DNA of 5,414 nt from Granulosicoccaceae bacterium (lineage in GTDB: Bacteria > Pseudomonadota > Gammaproteobacteria > DAOVJZ01), in contig DAOVJZ010000122.1 in assembly GCA_030632035.1 (NCBI GenBank), forward strand, positions 1 to 5,414, written 5' to 3'. Positions within the stretch are counted from its first letter, which is position 1. Each line of letters starts with the position of its first letter. The notes beneath the pieces were generated by a model that was not told the origin of the DNA, searched no databases, and worked only from the letters and a program-made list of their open reading frames with translations. The translations under genes and the position numbers were made by a program. This document shows, piece after piece, positions 1 to 5,414 of this stretch.

Positions 1-1
1 A

Positions 2-1255
2 GCCAATCAGGATCCTGTTACTTTATTGGCTAATCGCCGTAGTTTTAACGCAAGATTACAACAATTGTTATCTTCACCAGATCAGTTTGTGTTTGGTGCT
101 TTATTCCTGTTACAGATCCCGAAATTCAAGCAATTCAATGACAAAAAGGGACATGAAAGTGGTGATGAACTATTACGTGATATCGCAAACCAGCTCAACA
201 TTTCCTGTAAATCCCTGAACGATCTTGTGATTGCCCGATTGGATGGTGCTAGTTTTGCTATCGTGGCGGGTGACTTGACCCCCACAGAAGCAGAACAACA
301 GGCAGACAGCATCATGCGGGATTTAATACAATTCCAGAATATTAATGGTAAAAATGCGGCAACCAATATGGGTGTTGTTTATTACGATAGTCGTAAAAAT
401 GAAAAACGCACAACAACTGAACTGTTATCAGAAGCCGATATGGCGCTGCGTGCAGCACAAAAGCAAGGCGCTTGTAAGTGGCACATGTATGCCAGAGAAA
501 AGCTGGGGCAGGATGAGATATTTACTGCCCGTAAATGGAAGGAAATTTTGGAGCGAACTATTGCATCACATGGTTTTACTTTCCATGGACAGCCAGTGGT
601 TTCTGCGCAAACCGGGTTGGCACAACAACGTGAAGTTCTTGCTCGCATCAAAGATGGTGATTCACATTATGTTCCTGCTAACGTTTTTATGCCGATGGTA
701 GAACGTTGGGAGCTTTCAATTGATCTGGATATGTCGATCATTGAATCTGTTATGAAACACATGAAAAATCGTCCGACAGAAAGTATTTGTTATTCCATCA
801 ATATTTCTCCTGCCTCTATCCGCAGTCGCCGTTTTGCAGACTGGTTAGTTAAAAATATTATTGAATCAGGTATTACACCTGATCGGTTACACTTTGAAGC
901 CTCAGAAAATGGAGCTATTATTGATCTTGAAGCCTTGCATGCCTTTGTTGAAAAAATAAGGGCAACAGGTGTGGCATTTTCACTGGACCATTTTGGCACT
1001 GGCTTCCGATCGTTTGGTTATTTACGAGATCTGAAACTACATGCAATCAAGATCGATGGTAGTTACATTCGTGGTATCGATCTTAACAAGGATAATCAGT
1101 TCTTTGTGCAGTCGTTGGTAGAAATTGGCCATAGCCTTGGGATCAAGGTGGTAGCTGAATCAGTTGAGACATCAACAGAACTGGATGAATTGAAACACCT
1201 TGGTGTGGATAGTATTCAAGGGTATGTCAATGGCAAGCCTGAACCTTTGAAATAG
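2..1255 (+). CDS. Degenerate GGDEF-EAL protein (partial, 5' end outside window)
   Basis: The reading frame is open from the left edge, and the first visible codons already encode a GGDEF-domain core motif (DPVTLLANRRSF, normally DxLTGLxNRRxF). The real start is therefore upstream; the TTG at 26 is an internal Leu codon. Visible residues about 1-160 are a GGDEF domain and about 170-417 an EAL domain. In the GGDEF half, FKxxND and GHxxGDxLL are kept. The metal-binding DxD position reads QIP (113-121) and the signature GGDEF reads DGASF (242-256), so diguanylate cyclase activity is very unlikely. In the EAL half the signature is EVL (632-640), and the NIS Asn, the ExxE-type EASE, KID, AES-VE and QGY are present, but DDFGTG has become DHFGTG (986-1003). 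Losing that second Asp predicts weak or no phosphodiesterase activity. I infer a c-di-GMP receptor, possibly of the LapD type. The periplasmic and HAMP regions that would prove this are not in the window. The family is certain; the role is not. Confidence 0.93.
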   Translation, partial: ANQDPVTLLANRRSFNARLQQLLSSPDQFVFGALFLLQIPKFKQFNDKKGHESGDELLRDIANQLNISCKSLNDLVIARLDGASFAIVAGDLTPTEAEQQADSIMRDLIQFQNINGKNAATNMGVVYYDSRKNEKRTTTELLSEADMALRAAQKQGACKWHMYAREKLGQDEIFTARKWKEILERTIASHGFTFHGQPVVSAQTGLAQQREVLARIKDGDSHYVPANVFMPMVERWELSIDLDMSIIESVMKHMKNRPTESICYSINISPASIRSRRFADWLVKNIIESGITPDRLHFEASENGAIIDLEALHAFVEKIRATGVAFSLDHFGTGFRSFGYLRDLKLHAIKIDGSYIRGIDLNKDNQFFVQSLVEIGHSLGIKVVAESVETSTELDELKHLGVDSIQGYVNGKPEPLK

Positions 1256-1264
1256 GCTCCAATA

Positions 1265-2962
1265 CTATTTAAAGACAGAGACGCTCCCTTCACCGCGTGG
1301 ATCGCTGGCCGCATATACTTTGTTCTGTTTTTTATCCCACATGATAGCCTGCATATTGCCATAACGCGCATATGCGTCACCATAAGGGGATTGCAATTTT
1401 TTTAATTGATGTCCCATTCTTGTTAATTGTTTTACTTCATCATTAGTCATTGCATCAGGTTCATAATAAACAGTATCAGGCAAATACTGGTGATGGTATC
1501 TCGGCAAGTTGACCCATGAGTCCGGTTTGTTACCCGCTTTAAAATCCAGTGCAGCTAACAGCACCATAGTAATAATACGACTGCCGCCAGGGGTTCCTAG
1601 TATTGCAACATGATTATCGGTTTCCAGAAAAGTAGGGGTCATACTGGATAAAGGACGTTTCCCTGATTCAATTGCATTAGCTTCTGCACCGACCAGTCCA
1701 TAAGCATTTGGCACACCGGGCTTGGCAGAAAAATCATCCATTTCGTCATTAAGTAATACACCGGAATCACCAGCAACCAATCCTGAACCAAACGGGTAGT
1801 TAATGGTTAATGTTGCTGCAACACGGTTGCCTTGTTTATCCAGAACAGAAAAGTGTGTCGTATGATGAGATGAATCTTTTGTTTTCACGCCCGGCAAAGT
1901 ATTGCTGGGTGTTGCTTTTTTGGGGTTAATGCTTGAACGCAATTGACTTGAGTAGTTTTTGCTTAATAGTCGTGATACAGGGATTTTAACAAAATCAGGA
2001 TCACCCATATAGATGGCGCGATCACGATAGGCGCGACGCATGGATTCAATTATTAAATGTTTTTGTTGAACTGGTGTAGCTTTATCAATGTTATATCCTG
2101 AAAGGATATTCAGCATAGACATGAGTACGATGCCGCCTGATGAGGGTGGGGCGGCGGTTGTAATCTGCATGCCGCCAAATGTACCTGTGATTGGTTTGCG
2201 TTTTTTTAGTTGATAGTTTTTTAAATCTGACAATTGCCAAATACCACCGGCATTGCGCACAGCATTGACCATTTGTTTTGCAGTTTCACCCTGGTAAAAG
2301 CTCTTGCCATTGGTTTTAATAATCGCTTCCAGTGTTTTGGCAAGCTGGGGTTGTTTGATCTTGTATCCAAGTGGAGGGACGTCATTGTTATACAAAAATA
2401 TTTGTGCCGAGTATTTATAACGTTGCAGCAATTTTAAACGAAATTTTGCCCAGCGACGATAACGCTCTGTTACCTTGAACCCCTTCCTTGCATATTGAAT
2501 GGCGGGAGCCAACGTCACGGAAAGTGGAAGTGTTCCATGGTTTTTTGCCAGATACACCAATGCGGCTGGAGTGCCCGGTATACCTGCTGATAATGGTCCT
2601 TCCATTGAAAGCGAAGAATCAACCTCAACCTCCCCATTTTTATCAAGATACATATCACGATGGGCTTTGGCTGGCGCAGTTTCGCGCGCATCCAGCATGA
2701 CATTCTGTCCATTCACATCATGTAATAGAAAGAAGCCACCACCACCTAACCCGGATGAATAGGGTTCGACAACTGCAAGGGTGGAAGCTACTGCGATAGT
2801 GGCATCAAAGGCATTACCCTCCAGCCTAAGAATTTTTTCTCCTGCCTGTGTGGCCAGCGGGTGTGCTGTGGCTATGGCAGAAACCCCTGGTTGCTGACAA
2901 TAACCGCTTGTCGCAAATAAGTTCAGGAAAAAAATTATCAGTAATTTTTGGGGTATATTCAA
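1265..2962 (-). CDS. ggt: Gamma-glutamyltranspeptidase precursor (EC 2.3.2.2 / 3.4.19.13)
   Basis: A 565-residue N-terminal-nucleophile hydrolase that cleaves or transfers the gamma-glutamyl group of glutathione and related compounds, predicted periplasmic. Residues 1 to about 22 form a Sec signal peptide (Lys6, then hydrophobic LLIIFFLNLFA). The Cys at 22 follows SGY, which is not a lipobox. The proenzyme should self-cleave before Thr368 in HHTTHFS, giving a large subunit of about 345 residues and a small one of about 198. Positions expected from the E. coli enzyme are present: Arg93 (LDARE), Thr368, Thr386, Asn388, Asp410 (MDDF), Ser439-Ser440 (RPLSSM) and the Gly459-Gly460 oxyanion turn (TPGGSR). 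The lid loop PGVPNAYGLVG is present, as in E. coli and unlike Bacillus. The start is TTG, because a TAA lies in frame three codons upstream (2969-2971) and no ATG fits. No clear Shine-Dalgarno sequence precedes it. The gene is convergent with the GGDEF-EAL gene and divergent from the response regulator, so it is probably monocistronic. Confidence 0.97.
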   Translation of the reverse strand: MNIPQKLLIIFFLNLFATSGYCQQPGVSAIATAHPLATQAGEKILRLEGNAFDATIAVASTLAVVEPYSSGLGGGGFFLLHDVNGQNVMLDARETAPAKAHRDMYLDKNGEVEVDSSLSMEGPLSAGIPGTPAALVYLAKNHGTLPLSVTLAPAIQYARKGFKVTERYRRWAKFRLKLLQRYKYSAQIFLYNNDVPPLGYKIKQPQLAKTLEAIIKTNGKSFYQGETAKQMVNAVRNAGGIWQLSDLKNYQLKKRKPITGTFGGMQITTAAPPSSGGIVLMSMLNILSGYNIDKATPVQQKHLIIESMRRAYRDRAIYMGDPDFVKIPVSRLLSKNYSSQLRSSINPKKATPSNTLPGVKTKDSSHHTTHFSVLDKQGNRVAATLTINYPFGSGLVAGDSGVLLNDEMDDFSAKPGVPNAYGLVGAEANAIESGKRPLSSMTPTFLETDNHVAILGTPGGSRIITMVLLAALDFKAGNKPDSWVNLPRYHHQYLPDTVYYEPDAMTNDEVKQLTRMGHQLKKLQSPYGDAYARYGNMQAIMWDKKQNKVYAASDPRGEGSVSVFK

Positions 2963-2995
2963 AATATATTATTAGATGGAATCTAGACTCGACAA

Positions 2996-3024
2996 TATAT
3001 ATACTTAACTGCATGTTTTTGCAA
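2996..3024 (-). promoter_or_regulatory. Candidate sigma-70 promoter for ggt
   Basis: Read on the - strand, TTGCAA (3019-3024) is followed after 17 bp by TATATA (2996-3001). An alternative -10, TATATT, lies at 2994-2999 with 19-bp spacing. Transcription would start near 2988, leaving a leader of about 25 nt before the TTG codon. The hexamers and spacing fit, but the region is so AT-rich that chance matches are likely. Confidence 0.35.
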
Positions 3025-3085
3025 GGTAATTTACATAAAGGAAATAATTGGCATATAGGGATATAATAGAAAGAGTTGCCAAGAC

Positions 3086-3097
3086 TATAATTATAAC
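3086..3097 (+). promoter_or_regulatory. Candidate -10 element(s) for the gacA-udg-uvrC cluster
   Basis: A perfect TATAAT lies at 3086-3091, followed at once by TATAAC at 3092-3097; another TATAAT is at 3062-3067. None has a recognisable -35 hexamer at 16-18 bp or an extended -10 TG. If one is used, the promoter is either activator-dependent or weak. A start just after 3091 would give a leader of roughly 50 nt. I see no inverted TGTAAG/CTTACA (GacA/UvrY box) upstream of the gene, so direct autoregulation is not supported by the sequence. Confidence 0.3.
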
Positions 3098-3117
3098 AAA
3101 CCGTTTGGGGAACAAGG

Positions 3118-3129
3118 ATGTCACCATGA
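3118..3129 (+). other. Three-codon minicistron in the gacA leader
   Basis: An ATG at 3118 opens a frame that stops after three codons (Met-Ser-Pro, TGA at 3127-3129). A purine-rich GGGGA (3107-3111) lies six bases before it, a plausible ribosome binding site. It is in the same frame as the response regulator, but further TAG codons follow, so it cannot be an N-terminal extension. The gap from its stop to the regulator's ATG is 21 nt. It may be a chance start or a translational leader. Confidence 0.2.
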
Positions 3130-3137
3130 CAATAGGC

Positions 3138-3146
3138 AAGGTAGGA
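3138..3146 (+). promoter_or_regulatory. Ribosome binding site of the response regulator gene
   Basis: AAGGTAGGA precedes the ATG at 3151. The AAGG part is 9 nt and the AGGA part 4 nt upstream of it, which supports the start choice. Upstream ATGs at 3118 and 3126 lead to short unrelated or closed frames. Confidence 0.6.
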
Positions 3147-3150
3147 AAAT

Positions 3151-3825
3151 ATGATAGAAGTATTATTAGTGGACGACCACCATCTGGTTAGAACTGGCAT
3201 AAAGCATCTATTAAACGATGTGCCGGGGCTCAATGTAACAGGTGAAGCAGATACCGGGGAAGATGCGGTTGGGTTTATAAAGGACAATAAACCTGACGTT
3301 GTTTTGATGGATCTCAATATGCCGGGTATGGGCGGACTTGAAGCAACACGCAAGCTCTTGCATTTAAATCCCAAACTTAAAATTATTATTGTAACCGTTT
3401 ACGGCGATGATCCCTTTCCTGCGCAATTAATGAAAGCAGGAGCATATGGCTATGTGACCAAGGATTGTGATGCCGGTGAATTGGTAAGAGCGATTCGTCG
3501 TGTCAATGACGGGCAGCGTTATATTAGTTTTGAAGTAGCACAAAAACTGGCGCTGACTTATATTCCGGGACAAGATAATACATCTCCCATTGAATTGCTG
3601 ACGGATCGTGAGCTTCAGGTCATGATGATGTTGGTAAAGGGATGTAAGACACAGGATATTTCCGATCAATTATGCATCAGCCCGAAAACAGTCAGCACCT
3701 ATCGTTACCGCCTCTATGAAAAACTGGGGGTTGAAACTGATGTTGAGTTGGCTCATCTGGCATTAAGACATGGTATTCTGGAAAACAGCCCTGAAAATCC
3801 TGATAAAGAAAACAGTATTAATTAA
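3151..3825 (+). CDS. gacA: GacA/UvrY-family two-component response regulator
   Basis: A 224-residue NarL/FixJ-type regulator. Residues 1 to about 120 are the receiver domain: acidic pocket Asp8-Asp9, phosphoacceptor Asp54 (VVLMDLNMPG), Thr82 and Lys104 (TKD). Residues about 147-212 are a LuxR-type helix-turn-helix (LTDREL, then ISPKTVSTYRYRLYEKL). Near-identical motifs to E. coli UvrY (VLLVDDH at the start, GGLEATRK, GQRYI, SPKTV-YRYR, DVEL-HLA-RHG) separate it from other NarL-type regulators. In this family the partner is the hybrid kinase BarA/GacS, and the main targets are csrB/rsmYZ-type small RNAs that titrate CsrA/RsmA. No kinase gene is in the window, which is normal for this orphan arrangement. 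It is the first gene of a same-strand cluster with the glycosylase (34-bp gap) and uvrC. The last 14 or so residues are a polar tail. uvrY is the enteric name for the same gene. Confidence 0.95.
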   Translation: MIEVLLVDDHHLVRTGIKHLLNDVPGLNVTGEADTGEDAVGFIKDNKPDVVLMDLNMPGMGGLEATRKLLHLNPKLKIIIVTVYGDDPFPAQLMKAGAYGYVTKDCDAGELVRAIRRVNDGQRYISFEVAQKLALTYIPGQDNTSPIELLTDRELQVMMMLVKGCKTQDISDQLCISPKTVSTYRYRLYEKLGVETDVELAHLALRHGILENSPENPDKENSIN

Positions 3826-3859
3826 CATCTCTGGCCGGTTTGTTGCCGGATAATAGCCT

Positions 3860-4498
3860 ATGACAACATCTACCGGTTTTGATCCCGATTGCAAACGCTG
3901 TAAACGATTGACCAATTTTTTAACCGAAAGCAAAAAAAAATATCCAGACTACCATTGCGCTCCTGTTGCCCCTTTTGGCTCAAAAAGAATAAAACTGCTT
4001 ATTGTTGGATTGGCACCGGGCTTGCACGGCGCCAATGCGACTGGTCGTCCTTTTACCGGGGATTATGCCGGTATCCTTTTGTATGAGACCTTGTACAAAT
4101 TTGGTTACAGCAATAAACCAGTTTCAGAATCACTACAGGATGGATTGAAGTTAAAGCAATGCCGTATTACCAATGCGGTAAAATGTGTGCCGCCTCAGAA
4201 TAAACCTACCGGTGAGGAAATGCGTATTTGCAATGAGTTTCTTCAAAAAGAGTTGTTAGAGCTCACGCCTGGAACCATTGTGCTTGCACTTGGCGGTATT
4301 GCACATAACGCTGTCTTTCGGGCGCTTGGGTTAAAACAAAAAGACGGTAAATTTGGACACTGTAATATTCACAATCTTCCTGATGGCCTGACTTTAATCG
4401 ATTCCTATCATTGCAGTCGTTATAATACGAACACCCGCCGGTTGACAGAAGACATGTTTCATTCTGTCTTTAAAGAGATAGGCATACTCACTTCCTGA
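3860..4498 (+). CDS. Uracil-DNA glycosylase, family 5 (UDGb type), Fe-S
   Basis: A 212-residue member of the uracil-DNA glycosylase superfamily, which removes uracil and, in family 5, often other deaminated bases from DNA. Motif 1 is GLAPGLHGANATGRPFTGD (residues 50-68). Its Ala-Pro-Gly and His-Gly-x-Asn pattern fits UDGb rather than family 4, which has GEAPG and a PFVG box. The middle block NAVKCVPPQNKPT (105-117) and the motif SYHCSRYNTNTRRLT (182-196) also match UDGb. The His is at 184, and a Cys follows where many UDGs have Pro. Cys11, Cys14, Cys109 and Cys124 have the spacing of a 4Fe-4S site (CxxC, then two Cys 14 residues apart). The lack of a polar catalytic residue in GLAPG is usual for this family; the Asp of FTGD and the motif-3 His are the probable functional residues. 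The start has only a weak Shine-Dalgarno. The stop is one base from the uvrC start, so the two are probably coupled. Family 4 is the alternative assignment, but less likely. Confidence 0.9.
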   Translation: MTTSTGFDPDCKRCKRLTNFLTESKKKYPDYHCAPVAPFGSKRIKLLIVGLAPGLHGANATGRPFTGDYAGILLYETLYKFGYSNKPVSESLQDGLKLKQCRITNAVKCVPPQNKPTGEEMRICNEFLQKELLELTPGTIVLALGGIAHNAVFRALGLKQKDGKFGHCNIHNLPDGLTLIDSYHCSRYNTNTRRLTEDMFHSVFKEIGILTS

Positions 4499-4499
4499 T

Positions 4500-5414
4500 A
4501 TGACCAAAAATAACTTCGACGCCAAGGCATTCATTAAAACATTGCCGGGCAAACCCGGTGTGTATCGCATGCTGGATGAGGGTAATAATGTTATTTATGT
4601 CGGCAAGGCACGTGATCTGAAAAAACGCGTTTCCAGTTATTTCACACGTGGGTCACAGGGTGTGAAAACCAAAGCCATGGTGGGGAAAATCCGTAATATT
4701 GATATCATAATAACCCACACTGAAAATGAAGCCCTGATCCTTGAAAACAATCTCATCAAGGAGTTGCGACCCAAATACAATATCTTGTTACGTGATGATA
4801 AAAGCTATCCTTATATTTATCTTTCTAATCATCCTTTCCCTAGATTGAGCTTGCATCGTGGTACCAGGAAAGCGAAGGGATATTATTTTGGTCCATATCC
4901 CAGTGCTGGTGCAGTCAGGGAAAGCCTGAGCCTTTTACAAAAACTGTTTCCAGTGCGGCAGTGCGAAGATACTTATTATAAAAATCGCACACGCCCCTGC
5001 CTGCAATATCAGATCAAGCGCTGTACTGCACCTTGTGTCCAGTTAATAAGTGAATCAGATTATAGTGATGATGTGCGCCATGCGATGATGTTTCTTGAGG
5101 GAAAAAGCAATGCTGTCATTGATGAGTTGGTAAAAAAAATGGAGCAGGGGTCTGGAAAACAGGAATATGAAACCGCTGCGCGTTATCGTGATCAAATAGC
5201 TTCACTTAAACGGGTGCAGGAAAAACAATACGTCAGCGGTGATGATGGTGATTTTGATGTGGTGACTTGTCTGATTAAAAATGGTGTCGCCTGCGTTCAG
5301 GTAGTCTTTATTAGGGGTGGACGTCATTTGGGTGATAAGACCTTCTTTCCAAGACTTACATTAGACTCCGTTGAGTCTAATGTGCTCGGTGCATTTTTAC
5401 CTCAATACTATTTG
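4500..5414 (+). CDS. uvrC: UvrABC system protein C (partial, 3' end outside window)
   Basis: The dual-incision nuclease subunit of bacterial nucleotide excision repair; UvrC makes the cuts on both sides of the lesion after UvrAB loading. The frame is open from the ATG at 4500 to the right edge: 305 codons, about half of the usual 600 or so. Residues about 15-95 are the GIY-YIG nuclease that makes the 3' incision: GVY at 20-22, YVG at 33-35, Arg38 and Glu82 (LILENN). Cys155, Cys167, Cys175 and Cys179 (RQC, RPCL, RCTAPC) form the conserved cluster reported to bind 4Fe-4S in E. coli UvrC. Residues about 205-242 are the UVR domain that contacts UvrB. The RNase H-like domain (5' incision) and the HhH region are beyond the window. 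The N-terminus (FDAKAF, PGVYRM) aligns closely with E. coli UvrC, which confirms the start. There is no clear Shine-Dalgarno; translation probably depends on ribosomes ending the glycosylase gene at 4496-4498. Confidence 0.97.
   Translation, partial: MTKNNFDAKAFIKTLPGKPGVYRMLDEGNNVIYVGKARDLKKRVSSYFTRGSQGVKTKAMVGKIRNIDIIITHTENEALILENNLIKELRPKYNILLRDDKSYPYIYLSNHPFPRLSLHRGTRKAKGYYFGPYPSAGAVRESLSLLQKLFPVRQCEDTYYKNRTRPCLQYQIKRCTAPCVQLISESDYSDDVRHAMMFLEGKSNAVIDELVKKMEQGSGKQEYETAARYRDQIASLKRVQEKQYVSGDDGDFDVVTCLIKNGVACVQVVFIRGGRHLGDKTFFPRLTLDSVESNVLGAFLPQYYL
5358..5383. repeat. Perfect 11-bp inverted repeat with 4-nt loop, inside uvrC
   Basis: ACATTAGACTC (5358-5368), CGTT loop (5369-5372), then the exact reverse complement GAGTCTAATGT (5373-5383). 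A T-G wobble could add a twelfth pair. It lies in the uvrC reading frame and encodes TLDSVESNV in a variable part of the protein, so it does not disrupt the frame. The nearest T-run starts about 9 bases after the stem (5393-5397), so it is not a standard terminator. Its role is unknown. Confidence 0.85.

Noticed and set aside
26..28. TTG at 26 as the start of the GGDEF-EAL gene
   Set aside because: The frame is open to the left edge, and codons before the TTG encode the start of a conserved GGDEF motif (DPVTL), so the gene continues upstream.
345..701. A 118-codon + strand frame inside the GGDEF-EAL gene
   Set aside because: Out of frame with a clear two-domain protein, with low-complexity, unrelated sequence; a shadow frame.
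865..883. 7-bp inverted repeat ATCAGGT/ACCTGAT in the EAL coding region
   Set aside because: A 7-bp stem is expected by chance several times in a window this size, and the codons encode an ordinary EAL-domain stretch.
1236..1257. AGCCT...AGGCT inverted repeat at the end of the GGDEF-EAL gene as a terminator
   Set aside because: Only 5 bp of stem, a 13-nt loop and no T-run.
2894..2899. Cys22 of the gamma-glutamyltranspeptidase signal peptide as a lipoprotein attachment site
   Set aside because: The preceding residues SGY do not fit a lipobox, which needs Gly, Ala or Ser directly before Cys; a soluble periplasmic protein is more likely.
2826..3374. A 182-codon open frame on the - strand spanning the intergenic region and both flanking gene starts
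   Set aside because: It overlaps the well-supported ggt and response regulator genes, has no recognisable domain, and its translation is Ser/Thr/Pro-rich and Cys-containing as expected of a shadow frame.
3834..3850. GCCGG...GCCGG in the gap between the response regulator and the glycosylase gene as a terminator or operator
   Set aside because: The palindromic part is a 4-bp stem with a mismatched interior and no following T-run; too weak to call.

Overview
The window looks like part of the chromosome of a non-enteric gammaproteobacterium. Base composition is moderately AT-rich (low-to-mid 40s % GC judged by eye, not computed). The main clue is a GacA/UvrY-type response regulator transcribed towards uvrC, a classic gammaproteobacterial arrangement. 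The protein sequences also resemble the E. coli UvrY, UvrC and periplasmic gamma-glutamyltranspeptidase families as I know them. I cannot name the genus.

Layout, left to right. (1) Positions 2-1255, + strand: the 3' part of a tandem GGDEF-EAL protein whose N-terminus lies outside the window. Its GGDEF half has lost the metal and signature residues. Its EAL half keeps most catalytic positions but has DHFGTG in place of DDFGTG. It is more likely a c-di-GMP sensor than a synthase. (2) Positions 1265-2962, - strand: a complete gamma-glutamyltranspeptidase precursor with a signal peptide and a TTG start. It is convergent with the first gene, with only 9 bp between them. (3) Positions 2963-3150: an AT-rich divergent intergenic region with candidate promoters for both flanking genes. 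(4) Positions 3151-5414, + strand: a tight cluster of a GacA/UvrY response regulator, a family 5 (UDGb-type) uracil-DNA glycosylase with a probable 4Fe-4S cluster, and uvrC, which is cut by the right edge after 305 codons.

How the genes fit together. The right half puts a global post-transcriptional regulator (GacA/UvrY, which normally drives Csr/Rsm small RNAs) upstream of two DNA repair enzymes, one for base excision and one for nucleotide excision. The glycosylase sits between the usual neighbours gacA and uvrC and ends one base before the uvrC start, so the repair genes are probably co-transcribed and translationally coupled. The left half, c-di-GMP signalling and glutathione/gamma-glutamyl metabolism, has no obvious functional link to it.

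I see no tRNA, rRNA, CRISPR array, insertion sequence or prophage gene. No stretch over 300 bases lacks a gene; the longest gap is 188 bp. Most of the window is ordinary housekeeping content. The items most worth a second look are the degenerate GGDEF-EAL protein, the glycosylase placed between gacA and uvrC, and a perfect 11-bp inverted repeat inside uvrC.
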